Shown: piece by piece, positions 36,003 to 48,319 of the stretch
How the letters are laid out: each line of letters opens with the position of its first letter
Numbering within the stretch: position 1 is the first letter of the stretch
NCBI RefSeq assembly: GCF_040712315.1
Contig: NC_134015.1
Span: forward strand, 48,577,964-48,641,963
Direction of reading: 5' to 3'
Length of the DNA stretch: 64,000 bases
DNA from: Castanea sativa
Lineage: Eukaryota > Streptophyta > Magnoliopsida > Fagales > Fagaceae
Program-made: the position numbers and the translations under genes
Notes under the pieces: generated by a model
Seen by the model: the letters and a program-made list of their open reading frames with translations, nothing else
Told to the model about the DNA's origin: nothing
Database searches by the model: none

Positions 36003-36650
36003 TGATGTGGGACGAAAACGCTGAGACCGTCCCTGGACGGTCATCACCTCGGCAGCCGTCCAGGAGTTATCCTCAGGACGAGGGTAACGGACAAGGCCGT
36101 CCAGAGAATGATAGTGAAGCTACATCCTTCGTCCAGGAGATGCGCGTGACCTGCCCCGAGAGGACTCGTCCACATAAAACTCGTGGACGAGTATGCTACA
36201 CTTGGAATTTAGGGACACTCAACGAAGGAACTCCAGGACGAGGATATCATACTTAGAAGAATCTCCGAACATAATGTGACAATCCCTTATCCCACGCATA
36301 ACCGTCATGTATCCGTTGCGAAATAAGAGCATAACTTCCGACGGTTATGCAAGTTACGTCTGATTTCTACTTCTCCTTGAATCCAGGAGAAGTTCCAGTT
36401 TTGATAACTGCCTATAAGAACACTATATAAAGGCTGCTTCAGAAAAAGCCAAGGTATGTTCGGTTTTTACTCCAAAAAAGTTGGAACTCAGATTACATAG
36501 AGGGAAAAACTAACTTTGCCATCGGAGGATTTTTGGCCGGCAGCCCCGGTCGCCTTTGATACGCTTTTCTTTCCTTTTCAGGCCGTAGAAAGAACCAGTA
36601 GTCCTTTCAAGTCTGAAGCATCCAGCCTACTGATTTTCTTCGCATCATCA
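36003..36650. repeat. Solo LTR, TGATG...CATCATCA type, copy A
   Basis: This is homologous end to end with 57846-58428 (CAGCCGTCCAG, AACTTTGCCATCGGAGG, TTTCAAGTCTGAAGCATCCAG). It is GC-richer than its surroundings and carries a TATATAAA box at 36424-36431. The GCATCGGAGG-type motif is common in plant Ty3-type (Tat-like) LTRs. The local duplicate at about 36925 shows the uninterrupted flank ACACATTAATATCG. Unlike copy B it has no matching TSD: ACATT on the left and GTTGG on the right. The 84-aa frame inside is not conserved in copy B. Confidence 0.7.
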
Positions 36651-38194
36651 GTTGGAATATCGATTATTTTAGATAAAATTATGTAAATTTTACATCTTTT
36701 TTAGATAAAATTGGTTTAACAATTAATAGAAATTAGACTAAGTGATTATTTTTAGATAAAATTGGTTTAACAATTATTTTTATAAAATTTAATAAGAAAA
36801 AAAATTGATTTTTTGACTGCTTTTTACTTTTCTCATAAAAGTAGTATTATTATTTTTTTAAAATTGTCCAATAACAAATGTTAATTATAAATTTATACAA
36901 CTATTATAATAAACTTCTAAATTTACACATTAATATCGATTATTTTAGATAAAATTATATAAATTTTACATCTTTTTTAGATAAAATTGGTTTAACAATT
37001 AATAAAAATTAGACTAAGTGATTATTTTTAGATAAAATTGGTTTAACAATTATTTTTATAAAATTTTATAAGAAAAAAAAATTGATTTTTTGACTGCTTT
37101 TTACTTTTCTCATAAAATTGGTATTAAAAAATTTTTAAAATTGTCCAATAAAAATTTAAGAAACCTAATCAGACCTTCTTTATTTGTACTCTTGTTCTAA
37201 GTTTTTTTTTTTTTTATCAATATAATATAATTATAATCATTGAATACCTTTTCAAAAATAAATAAGATAAAAAAAAAAAAAAAAACTCGTCCACGTAAAG
37301 ACATCCACTAGAATTCTTAGGATGACTATGTGATAGACTTCCAAAATTATTTTTATTTTTTATTTTAAATAAATGAAGTTAATTTTTTGCCACCTTATTA
37401 ATAAATTAAAGGAAAAGTTAAGGGATACACTAAGAATATTGGTTTAAGAAATATTTTTAAAAACTTTTTAAGAGAAAAGAAAAATAAAATAAAAGTTTTG
37501 ACATTTTTTATAATTCTCATTAAAGTGGTATGATTCTTTTTATAAATGATTCATTAATAAATATCCTAAAATACATTATACATGTTAACCGGACCCTATA
37601 AATAGATAATAAGCTAAACTTATGACACTAAAAACTCTAAAGAACTCTAATCCACAAGAAATTATATTAGGTCTACTGGTTTTTCTAATTAAGAAAACGT
37701 TGTTATTTATATAAATGTGACATCATTTAGTAATTTTTAATTTTTAATTATTGTGCTGATTAAATATTAGACTCACACATTTGCACAAATAGCATTATTT
37801 CATTGACTAAGAAGATTATTTCAACAGTGTTTCTAATGAACCTAATAATTTCTCCTTATCCACTTGAACATCTTTCTTAAGAATCCACACATGGGTTTCA
37901 AAAAAAAAGAATCCACACATGGAATTCCCATTAAAAAAAAATGACGTGGAATTTCGTGTATGATATGATTTTCCTATTCTAGTGAAGGTTTGTTTTAACA
38001 ATGCTTGTAGGATATGAATTTCCCATTCTTAAGGTGGGGTTTTGGATAAGAGTAGATTTATTGTCAACTATCCGATCCTATCCAAATTATGGTGTGAATA
38101 AAAGACATTTTTAATAAATTCTAATTTAGAGCTTTGACTTATTATAGCTTTTTAGGCAGTCAAAATCACTTGTTTCACTTTTGGGTAATTAGAA

Positions 38195-38329
38195 ATGGGT
38201 GTGACTTGTGTCTAGTGAAAATTTTCACTGGACACGTTGGATGGTGGACACGTGTCCACTCTTAGACACGTGTCTGAATCCGGACGTGTCCAGTGGAAAT
38301 TTTTACTGAACACAAGCCTTATCCATTAA
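38195..38329. mobile_element. Small foldback MITE with two CACGTG palindromes
   Basis: The inverted arms are CTTGTGTCTAGTGAAAATTT and AAATTTTTACTGAACACAAG. Between them lie GGACACGTGTCC (about 38250) and AGACACGTGTCT (about 38266). The paired position in copy 2 (about 40750-40760) lacks it and reads straight through GTAATTAGAAATTAAATCAT. It is therefore a clean insertion of about 135 bp. Confidence 0.75.
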
Positions 38330-38656
38330 AAATTAAATCATAGTGTTGCCCATAATGTCTCAATCCAATTGGAAAAAAAGGCAATTTATTGCCAATTAAA
38401 CAGAAAAATTATTTACTCTCACTAGAGGAGTTTTCTATTAAACTTAAAGACAATTTTGGTAATTGAATTAAGTGGTCTTGATGTAAGTTTATGGTCTCAA
38501 TTCAAATGTTAATAATTTTAACCAAAAAAACAAAGTTAATAATTTGTAAGGAAAAGAATTGAAACAGATTTTTGGTGTGCTAACTGCTAAAACTCACAGT
38601 ACTGTATGCATGTCTCTCACTTTGATAGATAGTTTCGAGCCAAACTAAGTCTATAT

Positions 38657-38798
38657 AGGTCCGTTTGGATACAGCTGAAATCTGAAAATACTGTAGCAAA
38701 ATAATTTTTAAATCTATGAATAATATTGTAGGACCAATTTTTAATAAAAAAAACTGCTAAAAAATGCATGAACAGTATGAGTGTGCGCACAGTGCGTT
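38657..38798. mobile_element. MITE insertion in the duplicated promoter
   Basis: This starts TCCGTTTGGATACAGCTGA and ends near CACAGTGCG. Copy 1 has only about 20 unrelated bases at this point (about 35557-35575). The interior matches the 8260-8545 remnant. It separates the duplicated TATA-like word from the sequence further upstream. Confidence 0.6.
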
Positions 38799-40227
38799 TT
38801 GCACCATGAATGATTCTCGTTGATTTTATTTTATTCTCGTTGAATATTATTACTATTATAATCTTATTATTATTGTTATTTTCAAATGTGTTGAAAGAGA
38901 TGACAAGTGTGACGCATAAGAAACGTGCCCGGTGCCTCCAACCACCCAGTTGCAAAAGCAAAAGCAAAAGCAAAAGCAAATCTATATTCGAATGCTATAA
39001 TATTGGAACTTTCTTTACTGGGAAGTGGGAACCGTTCATAAATGCCTTATCTAATGTTTATTTTAGTATAATTTTTTTTTTCTAAAAATTCACTTTTTAA
39101 AATTTTATTTTACACTGAATTTTAATAAAATATAAATTTTTCTTGATTTTTTAATTGTTTAACTATCATTATTTATTCTCTTTCTTCATGTTTGGTATAC
39201 GTAAATAAAATAAAATAAAAAACTAAATAAAAAATAAATAGTGTTAATATAAATTTATACAATTTATATAATTATTGTAAAATTATATAAATTTACATAT
39301 TTTTTTATTATACACTCACTTATGTGAGTGCTCAAATGGCATTAGTTTAACAATTATTTTTAGAAAGTTTTTATAAGAAAAAAAAAATGATCTTTGACTG
39401 CTTTTTTACGTTTCTCATAAAAGTTATATTAAAAAATTATTAAAAGTGTCCTTTAACAAATGTTAAGAAACCTAATTAGACCTTCTTTATTTGTACTCTT
39501 TTTTTAAGTTTATTTTTGTTATCAATATAATATATAAGCATTGAATACCTATTCAAAAATAAATAAGATAAAAAAAAACTCATCCAATTAAAAACATATG
39601 TACTAGAATTCTTAGGATGACTATGTGATAGACTTCCAAAATTCTTTTTATTTTAAATAAATGAAATTGATTTTTTGCCACCTTCTTAATAATTTAAAGA
39701 AAAAATTAACTGATGTACTAAGAATATTGGTTTAAGAAATATTTTTAAAAACTTTTTACGAGAAAAGAAAAAGAAAATAAGAATTTTGACAACTTTTTAT
39801 AATTCTCATTAATTAAAGTGGTATGATTCTTTTTGTAAATGATTTATTAACAAATGTTCTAAGAATACATTATACATGTTAACCGAACCCTATATATAGA
39901 TGCTAAGCTAAACGTATGACACTAAAAACTCTAAAGAACCCTAATCCACGAGAAATTATTAGATTCACTGGAAGGTTACCAAAGTGATCCTCCTAGTCTT
40001 TCTAATTAATAAAACATTGTCATTTATGTAAATGTGACATTACCTAGTAGTTTTTAATTTTTAATTCTTGTGCTGATTAAAAATTTGACTTACACATTTG
40101 CATAAATGACATTATTTCATTGATTAGGAAGATTACTTCAACAATACTCCCAATAGACCTAATAATTTCACCTCATCCACTTGAACATTTTTTTTGAGAA
40201 TCCACGTCAACATTTAATTTAAATAAA

Positions 40228-40403
40228 GAGATGTGCTACATCTATAATATTTTTACAACAGATAGGTGATTAGTTGTTATTGGTTCAAATTTGAACCTAA
40301 TACTAAGATTACTTTGTTGCCTCAACAATAACAGCCCGTAACAACCTTCCACTTTGGATTTGTTGTAAAAATATTGTGAAAATATTGTGGATATATCATT
40401 TCA
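40228..40403. mobile_element. MITE, same family as 22325-22541
   Basis: Left GAGATGTGCTACATCTATAA and right AATATTGTGGATATATCATTTC are mutually inverted. The interior has TTAGTTGTTATTGGTTCAAA. Copy 1 of the duplication lacks it. Confidence 0.65.
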
Positions 40404-40988
40404 CTTAATTGCATAAATTGTAATAATAATGTCACTAAAATGATGTGAAATTCCCATCCAAAAAGAAAAATGACATGGAATTCCATCCCAAAAAAAAAAT
40501 GACGTGGAATTTCGTGTAGGATATGATTTTCCTACTCTAGTCAAGGTTTATTTTAACAATGCGTGTAGGATATGATTTTCCCATTCTTAAGGTGGGTTTC
40601 TGGATAAGAGTAGATTTATGGTCAACCATCCTATCCTATCCAATTTATGGTGTGAATAAAGACATTTTTAATAACGTCTAATTTAGAGCTTTGACCTATT
40701 ATAGCTTTTTAGGCAATCAAAATCACTAGTTTCACTTTTGGGTAATTAGAAATTAAATCATAGTGTTGCCCATAATGTCTCATTTCGATTGGAAAAAAAG
40801 GTAATTTATTGCCAATTAAATAGAAAAATTATTTAATCTTACAAGAGGAGTTTTCTATTAAACTTAAAAACAATTTTGGTAATTGAATTAACTGGTATTG
40901 ATGTAAGTTTACTTACAAGTTCAAATGTTAATAATTTGGAAGAAAAAGAGTTGAAACAAATTTTTGGTGTACTAATTGCTAAGAATCA

Positions 40989-41449
40989 TTATGTATCTTC
41001 CAGCTCTATTACGTAATTGTAATGTTGTACAATATCGTTGACTTGTGGGAAAATTGTAAAATAATTGAATTGAGTTATGAGATTCAATCTTATCACATGG
41101 AATGATTACAGGAAAATTTAATAAGGAATCATTATTTCTTCCAATGTGAATAATTTCATATATAGAATATGGGATACGATCATCCTCTTCTCCTGGAAAT
41201 AGGAGATGCTACCCTATGTGAAAGCATATCTTTGAAGGTCATGGGTAGAATAGACAATTTTTATCCATATCCATAAACCCACCCATTACCCACCTTATTT
41301 GGATAAATCTTAACTAAACCCATTTGAATATTTGGTTAAATGGATAAAGATCCGTTTGGTTATTTAATTAGATGGGTCTAAATGAATAAATCCACTAATA
41401 CTCACTAAACCCATCTAAAATTTAAATAAACAACATAAAATCTAAATTT
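40989..41449. other. Intergenic, no gene seen
   Basis: A short AT-rich spacer leading into the minisatellite. It contains several CCCATTTGGATA/TTTGGATAAAT words but no gene. Confidence 0.5.
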
Positions 41450-42875
41450 TTAGAAAATGATCAAAATATCTCTAGAACCTAAAAAATGACCAAATACCCC
41501 CAAAACCCAAAAAATGACCAAAATACCATAGAAACCTAAAAATGACCAATATACTCCCAAAACCCCAAAAATGACCAAAATACCCCTGAAACCTAAGAAA
41601 TGACTGAAAATACTCCTGAAACCTAAAAAATAACCAAAATACCCCCTAAACTTAAAAAAATGACCGAAATACCCTGAAACCTAAAAAATGACTAAGATAC
41701 CCCCCGAAACCTAAAAAAAGAACAAAATACCCCCCAAAACCTATAAAATGACCAAAATATCCCCAAAACCTAAAAAAATGACCGAAATACCTCCGAAACA
41801 TAAAAATTACCAAAATACACCCTAAACCTAAAAAATGATCAAAATACATCTAAAACCTAGAAAATGACCGAAATACCTCCGAAACCTAAAAAAATTACCA
41901 AAATACCCTAAAACCTAAAAAATGATCGAAATACCCCAAAACCTAAAAAATGACCAATATAACCTTAAATGCCTAAAATGACGCAAATACCCCTACACTT
42001 CCAAAATTACCAATATACCCTTGGACATCCAAAATTATTCCCAAAATCTCTAAAATGAGCAAAATATCTCCAAAATCTCTAAAATGAGCAAATTACCCAT
42101 GAAACCTCTAAAATAACTAAAATACCCCTGATATCTATAAAATTACCAAATATGCTAAAAAACTACTAAAATGAACGAAATACCCAGAAACTTAAAAATT
42201 GACTAAGATACCCCCCGAAACCTAAAAAAAGAACAAAATACCCCCCCAAAACCTATAAAATGACAAAAATATCCCTGACACCTAAAAATTACCAAAATAC
42301 ACCATAAACCTAAAAAATTATCAAAATACCCCCTAAACCTAAAAAATGACTGAAATACCTCTAAAACCTATAAAATGACCAAATACCCCTGAAGCCTAAA
42401 AAATTTACCAAAATACCCTGAAACCTAAAAAATGATCAAAATACCCCAAAACCTAAAAAATGACCAATATAACCTTAAATGCCTAAAATGACGCAAATAC
42501 CCCTACACTTCCAAAATTACCAATATACCCTTGGACATCCAAAATTATTCCCAAAATCTCTAAAATGAGCAAAATACTCATGAAACCTCTAAAATAAGCA
42601 AAATACCCCTGATATATCTAAAATTACCAAATATGCTCAAAAACTACTAAAATGACCAAATACCCCCGATATCTCTAAAATCACCAAATATGATTAAAAC
42701 CCACTAAAATGACCAAAATACCTCCAAATTCTCTAAAATGAGCAAAATACCCCCCCAAAACATCTAAAATGTCCAAAATATCCCCAAAACCTAAAAAATT
42801 ACAAAAATACCTCCCAAAACCCAAAAAATGACCAAAATACCCCCGAAACCCAAAAAATGACCAAAGTTGTCACAG
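41450..42875. repeat. Minisatellite, ~27-bp AT-rich unit with higher-order repeat
   Basis: Roughly 50 degenerate units of the form AAAATGACCAAAATACCCC + CGAAACCT fill about 1.4 kb. A block of 126 bp at 41941-42066 recurs exactly at 42451-42576, so a higher-order duplication of about 510 bp overlies the basic unit. On the minus strand some units are open and read as repeated Gly/Phe/Tyr-rich peptides, but stops interrupt them. Confidence 0.9.
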
Positions 42876-42989
42876 GACTATCTTGACCTGAAAAAAAAAT
42901 AATTGTTATCTATAAATTTTAAAAAATTTATAATTTTTTACCTTAAAAAAATTCTGACACCCTAAATTTTTTTAGGCCCCACATAATTA

Positions 42990-43410
42990 AACTTTCGAAC
43001 AAAATTTGGGAACAAATATGGTTATAAACTAAGGCTACAACTCCACTTAATTTTTTTTTATTGAGTGTGATTTTTGACAAATTTACCATTGATCACATTT
43101 TTTTCTGATGTCCTCCATACTTGAAAATTTTCAATAAGATCAAAGATCAATAGTTAAGTCATCAATTAAATATTTAAATTTCAAATTTTTGTAGTCTAAA
43201 ATTATACATAAAAAATAAATTTATGAATTGAATAATAAATAACATCCGATTGACATGAAATTTGACATGTGTTTCAAAAAATATAAAGAACATGCAATTC
43301 AACAGTTAGATTTTCAAAATATGTAACCATGTTAATTTGTTTAGTGAGTGTTGTAGCATTAGGTTACAATTAAGTTTGTAACCAAACTTTGTTCTTAAAC
43401 TTTGGTCTTC
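42990..43410. mobile_element. MITE sharing its core with 227-623 and 28331-28757
   Basis: The left edge (ACTTTCGAACAAAATTTGGG) is mirrored by AACTTTGTTCTTAAACTTTGG on the right. The core is in the opposite orientation to 28331-28757 (AACAGTTAGATTTTCAAAAT, AATAACATCCGATTGACATG). It lies directly after the minisatellite. Confidence 0.65.
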
Positions 43411-43639
43411 TTAACAATATATTAGGTTCTGACCAAAAAAAAAAAAAAAAATGAAAAGCATAAGAAAATTTTTATTGAACTAAAATTTTGAAAAAGATGT
43501 AGTTTGTAGCATTGATGATAAGATTATCATGCAATAATTTCAAAATAAGAAAACAAGTAGAAGGCAATTGTAAGATTTTATATATTTGTGTGTGGCAATT
43601 GTAATATTTTTCTTTTTTGTCAATATGCATGTGAAGTTC

Positions 43640-43678
<39 letters not shown>

Positions 43679-46086
43679 GGATAATTTAAGTTTCATAAAA
43701 ATTTGTAAGACATACTGTAAATTCATAAATCTCATGTCCCATCCACTACACTATCCAAATATTACTGTGTCCGGATATCTTATCCATTTCTCGAAGTTGC
43801 TTAATAAATATCCACATGGTCTATTGAACAAGCAATAGCTTATTCCAACCCCTCCCCCTCCTTTTTTTTTATATGATCAAGTCACATGAGAAATAATAAG
43901 GATTATTAATATTACTACTTTTTTTTTGAGAAATTAATATTCTTACTACTTAGTCCCATGAAAGTGGGTCTAATATGATTGATAGCAGATCCTACCAATC
44001 TGGCACAATAATTTAGACCCAAAAAAAAATCTGGCACCGTAGCCCAGGGCTTCAACAAATTTATTATAATGCACCTAGTCCATTGAATAAGCAAAATATT
44101 TTCCCTTTTTTTATATGATCACATGGAAAATAATTAGATTATTTATATTATCACTTCGTCCCACGAAACTGATGAAAGTTGGGACAAATATGATTTAAAG
44201 CAAATCCTTCAATATAACCTGTAAAATCTTCATTATTTAAAGTCAATCTTATCATCTATCGATATCGTTACAGGTCTTTAATTTTTTAATTTTTTTTTTG
44301 AAATCTAGTTACAGGCCTAGTAGGATTTTTTTCTTAAATTTTATTATTATTTTTATTTTATAACAGTTACAGGCCTAGTTGAGATCCTATGAAAGATTTA
44401 ATGCACCTAAACATAATTTTCTCCATCTTGATAACAAAACCCTCCCTTAATATGTTTGAACCTCTTTATCTTTTCTATCAAAAAGAAAAAAAGAAATCTC
44501 TGATCTTCAAATAAAATTATTAAGACTCACAAATTTAACAATGAGCTAAAAGAAATATGGAAAAAGCACCCCAAAACGGGTAAATTTAATATTTGACACT
44601 ATCCTTTTCAACAAATTATCTCTTATGACCAATAAAAAGGTATATATTACTCCTGTTTCATCATTGTTTCCTTGACCTAACAAAACAAAACAAAACAGAT
44701 CAGAGGCACACATGAAATTAGGATAGTAAAAGTTTCCTACTTTGCATGATCCATCCTATTATGCCTCACCCTAAAATGGTGATTGGGGGGAGGGGTGACG
44801 ATTTTGGCTCACCCTATATAAAGTACCTTTTTTACACATATTTTATTTACAGTATTTTGTTTTACATATTCTTTTACTATCCACTAAAATACTTACTTTT
44901 TCTTTATCTTAGCATCCTCATGATTGTCCCTCCCATTTTTCTTTCATCTCTATCTAATTAATGTCGAAACCAACTCATTAGGGAAGGAAATGTACCTCAA
45001 GCCTGCCCTAACCCACCCTGTTCTTGCCCCGAAGACGGGATGCAACTCACTTGATATGACCTTAACCTGCCTCGTTATCATCCTTACAAATACTAATTCA
45101 TGGTTTTGACATCAACAAAAAAGAGTTGTAATATATATAAAGAGAAAATTCTTGATTTATGCATTTAGTGCCTTTTTCACACCAACAAGGTAATAATCCT
45201 ACCAATGGAGTTAATCTCCAACTAAAGTTTCATTTGTTTCAACGTAAAATGTTTTGTTGAATAAATTGAAGGAGATAAAAAGTAGAAGCATGTGTTCTCT
45301 TTTCTTTTTTTGTGCTGAGAAGAAGCATGTGTTTGTTATTATTTTTCTTGAATATTTTATTTATTTAGTGTTTATTATATAGATTATAGCAATGTAGAAT
45401 TAAATGGCTATGGATAAATAGATAAGATAGTAAATTAATGAGAAAAATTGGAGTTGTAAACGAGCTGAGTCAAATGTTAAATGTTCATACTTGTTCATTT
45501 TAGTTTTATTTCAAATGCGAGTTGAGCTCGAGCTAATTGCCAAGCATTCATACTTGCAACATAATGTGACCATGGACAACATAATACTGTGATAATATGA
45601 AAATTCTAGATTAGCTTATCATTTTAAGGATTTTTTTTATAATAGGTAAGTTAGAATTTGAAACCTCTGATACCAATTCCTTTAATAATTGATCTTTATC
45701 ATTAATTTAAGATATCAATTGATTTATTTGTGATGTACACAAGATTCAAATCCTGTTATCCTTGAATAGAAAAGCCTAATATATCAAATAGAACAATAAA
45801 AAAACTATTTTACATGCTACATTAATTGCCAACTAAGCCTCCACATCAGATTAAAAAATAAAACCCAAAATTAAAATAAGTAATTCTAAGTTTTGTACTT
45901 CGCCTGCATTGTCCACTTCACCAACCTCCAGAAATTTCAGAACTTTATAGTGCTACACACTGGGGGTTGATTTTTACTGTAATATCAACGGATTTGAAGT
46001 TTTAGATGACTTGGGTATTGGTCTTACTGGTAAGATTGATTCATATAATCTTTGGATAAAATATTTTCCTAGCAAAGGGGAAATTA
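43411..46086. other. Intergenic with low-complexity DNA
   Basis: This contains poly-A at about 43435, (AT)n at 43647-43674 and T-rich runs. 44740-45110 has CCCTAACCCACCC/GAAGACGGGATGCAA words typical of old transposon-derived DNA, but no boundary can be drawn. No gene is supported. Confidence 0.5.
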
Positions 46087-46497
46087 ATGGCCTATTTGGA
46101 TGTTTAAAAAAGGAGGGGGAGTAGAGTAGAGGGAAGGGGAGTAATTCAATTACCTTGTTTGGGAGTTTTTTAAAGAAGGAGGGGGAGGGGTTTGAAGGGG
46201 TTTGAAGGGGTTTCAACTACCTCCAACCTCCTCATTTTTAATTCCCCCAAATTGGAGAGATTTGGAGGGAGAGTAGAGCACATAAAATTATTGATAAAAT
46301 AAATTACCTAATTTACCCTTATTATATTTATAAAATTACAATGTTAAAAACAAGGGGAATGGCTAATTACTCCATTCCCCCTTACTAATTATAAAAACAT
46401 CCAAACAAGGTAGAGGGTAATCATTCTCCTCTACTCTCCTCCCCACTACTCCCCTCCCCTCTACTCTCCTCCCTCTCTAAACTCCCAAACAGGCCAT
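46087..46497. mobile_element. 411-bp MITE with ATGGCCTATTTGG ends, hAT-like
   Basis: The left end ATGGCCTATTTGGATG and right end CTCCCAAACAGGCCAT are inverted. Purine-rich subterminal DNA on the left (GGAGTAGAGTAGAGGG) is complementary to the right (CCCCTCTACTCTCCTCC). The interior has GGGTTTGAAG repeated in tandem. An 8-bp TSD, expected for hAT, is not clear. Confidence 0.65.
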
Positions 46498-46855
46498 AAG
46501 GGACAAGGAATTGAGTAAGATCTGTTAGAATAGAATACATGGGTCCAGGCTTGGAGGTGGCGAAATGGGCAGCCTCGGCTTGAAGAGCAAGCCATCGTCT
46601 GAGGTGTTGTGGATTGGTGGTTATGGTGAAGAAGCCCAAGTTTCGGCCATGGAGGCTTGCTGATTCGTGGGTATCTAAGCTTTAGAGAGAGTGAGATCAA
46701 GATAGAGAAATCAAGAGATAGATATAGAGAGCAGGGTTTGATTTGGGCTTCGGAGAAAAGGTCATGGAAACCTCCCGGTGAGTCTAGATCTGAAGCTAGG
46801 GAGAAGAGATAGAGATGAAGATGGAGATGTAGAGAGAAAGTTTTAGGGGTCTTAC
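46498..46855 (-). pseudogene. Possible 5' fragment of an unrecognised gene, cut by the MITE
   Basis: On the minus strand a CT-rich leader-like tract (about 46855-46670) precedes a frame reading NPQHLRRWLALQAEA and PMYSILTDLTQFL (about 46625-46500), less AT-biased than its surroundings. The match ends at the MITE boundary. No stop-free continuation follows. I do not recognise the product, and the start codon is uncertain. It could be the remnant of a captured or duplicated gene, or chance. Confidence 0.25.
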
Positions 46856-47289
46856 CCATGAACATTTTTTTTTTCAATCTGAAGTGGCGGTACAGTAAAT
46901 TGTTGACGTGGCATGTAAAATTATTTTTTAACCCATCAGTTTTTTTCATTCAAGAAATAAAAGGAAAAGACCAAATTGAAATATTGAAAAGATTAGAGAC
47001 TAAATTAAGATATGATGTAAAGGATAATGATCAATTTTGTAATTTTATTTTAAATAATTTAGGGTTCATTTGGTAATATTGTTCTAATAATATTTTTTGT
47101 ATTTTTTTTGAAAATATGTGTGAAAGAAAAAATGTGTAAAAATACGTATAATGTTGTTTAAATGCTGAAAACTGTTGTTATAGTTACACTGTCAAACAAC
47201 CCCCAATCTCTTGGCTTCCATCTGTCCCAGTGACTTCACTAACCTTATTTCAAGATTTTTGTAGGTTTTAAAGGCCTATAAAGTTAAGA

Positions 47290-47640
47290 TTTTCATACTC
47301 ACAGCTTGGTTATTGTGGAATCAAAGGAATGTTGTCCGTCTAAGCTGCCCAACTCATCCTTTGGGCCATATCCTCTCGGTTGTAGGTGGCATGCTCTAGG
47401 ACTTCCTCAATACTCAAGTTGTCATGCCTGTTGTAGACTAGATTCCCATCTTGCATCAATGTTGCCCACTTGACCATCCTCAATTCAAAGCAAATTTCGA
47501 CGGTGTTGTTTTCAATAGCATCAATGCGGCTAGAATTGGAGTGGTTGTTTCGAGATTTTAGAGGTGATGTTGTTGGTGCTCTCTCTATGCGTATTCCGCT
47601 CTATGAAGCACAGGTGTGTTTCCAGATTTGGGTGTGGGTA
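47290..47640 (+). pseudogene. LINE-type RNase H (RVT_3) fragment 1
   Basis: Translation shows LTAWLLWNQRNVVRL, then FKANFDGVVFNS, and after a frameshift VRDFRGDVVGALSMRIPL. This is the linker and N-terminal half of the RNase H-like domain found at the end of plant non-LTR retrotransposon ORF2 and its many fragments. Stops and a frameshift make it non-functional. It is followed by unrelated AT-rich DNA. Confidence 0.7.
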
Positions 47641-47743
47641 TGGGAGCGGGGTGCGGCTATTAAAAAATTATTGAAAATAATTTTATTTATATAGTTTATA
47701 TATTGCTAAGCATGCTTTTTTATATAATAATAATAGAAAACTC

Positions 47744-47749
<6 letters not shown>

Positions 47750-47803
<54 letters not shown>
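47750..47803. repeat. (TAA)n microsatellite
   Basis: About 18 uninterrupted ATA/ATT-type trinucleotides in a row; it is length-variable DNA rather than the Tyr-rich peptide that the minus strand would encode. Confidence 0.9.
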
Positions 47804-47805
<2 letters not shown>

Positions 47806-48319
47806 GATAGTAATAAGTACACAAAAATTTTTGACACTTGAATTATTGACAGAGGTATTAAAATAGATGAGGCTTCCCATAAATAAATAAATAAAAGATG
47901 TGGCTTAGTGGCTTATGTACTTGGCCAGCCCAAAAACAAAATAAAGGATATATGTGGCAAGTATTGAAATAGGCGTAGCTTCCCACTAAAAAAAAAAAAG
48001 AGAAAAAAAAGGAAATATGTGGTTCAGTGTCAATGGTTCACATGTTTGGTCAGGCACAAAAAAACAAAATAAAACCTTTTAAGAAACAAAACAAAGGCAT
48101 TTAACAAAACTTATCAAATGGTGGAGGCGTGGGGCTGGAGGCGCACAGAGAGATGAGAGTGAAAGGAGCAAAGCTGAGACGTGAGACGAAAATGAACCAG
48201 AGAGAGCATTAGGGTTTTGTTGTTAATTCAAACGGTGTGTTTTGCACCTTTTTTTTTTTGTTTTGTTTTGTTTTTTTTTTTTGAATTTTGGCCAGACGAT
48301 GCGTTTTGCACCTTTTTTT

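Larger units (their letters stand above)
35500..38595. repeat. ALDH2 promoter region, tandem copy 1
   Basis: This begins in the ALDH2 5' leader/promoter and is repeated in the same orientation at 38598-40988. Shared words include TCTCTCACTTTGATAGATAG, GGAACTTTCTTTACTGGGAA, ATTCTTAGGATGACTATGTG and CATAGTGTTGCCCATAATG. Copy 1 alone carries the solo LTR (36003-36650), a smaller internal duplication (35955-36002 plus 36651-36885 versus 36888-37140) and the G-box MITE at 38195-38329. Confidence 0.85.
38598..40988. repeat. ALDH2 promoter region, tandem copy 2
   Basis: This is the duplicate of 35500-38595 and includes the TATA-proximal part of the ALDH2 promoter without the coding exon. It alone carries the insertion at 38657-38798 and the MITE at 40228-40403. 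Reading frames inside it are AT-rich and not shared between copies. Confidence 0.85.

Noticed and set aside
36002..36256. 84-aa frame
   Set aside because: It lies inside solo LTR copy A, has no domain and is not conserved in copy B.
41652..41849. Gly/Phe-rich 65-aa frame on the minus strand
   Set aside because: It is a read-through of the 27-bp minisatellite and ends when units shift frame.
47683..47880. Tyr-rich frame
   Set aside because: It is a translation of the (TAA)n microsatellite.
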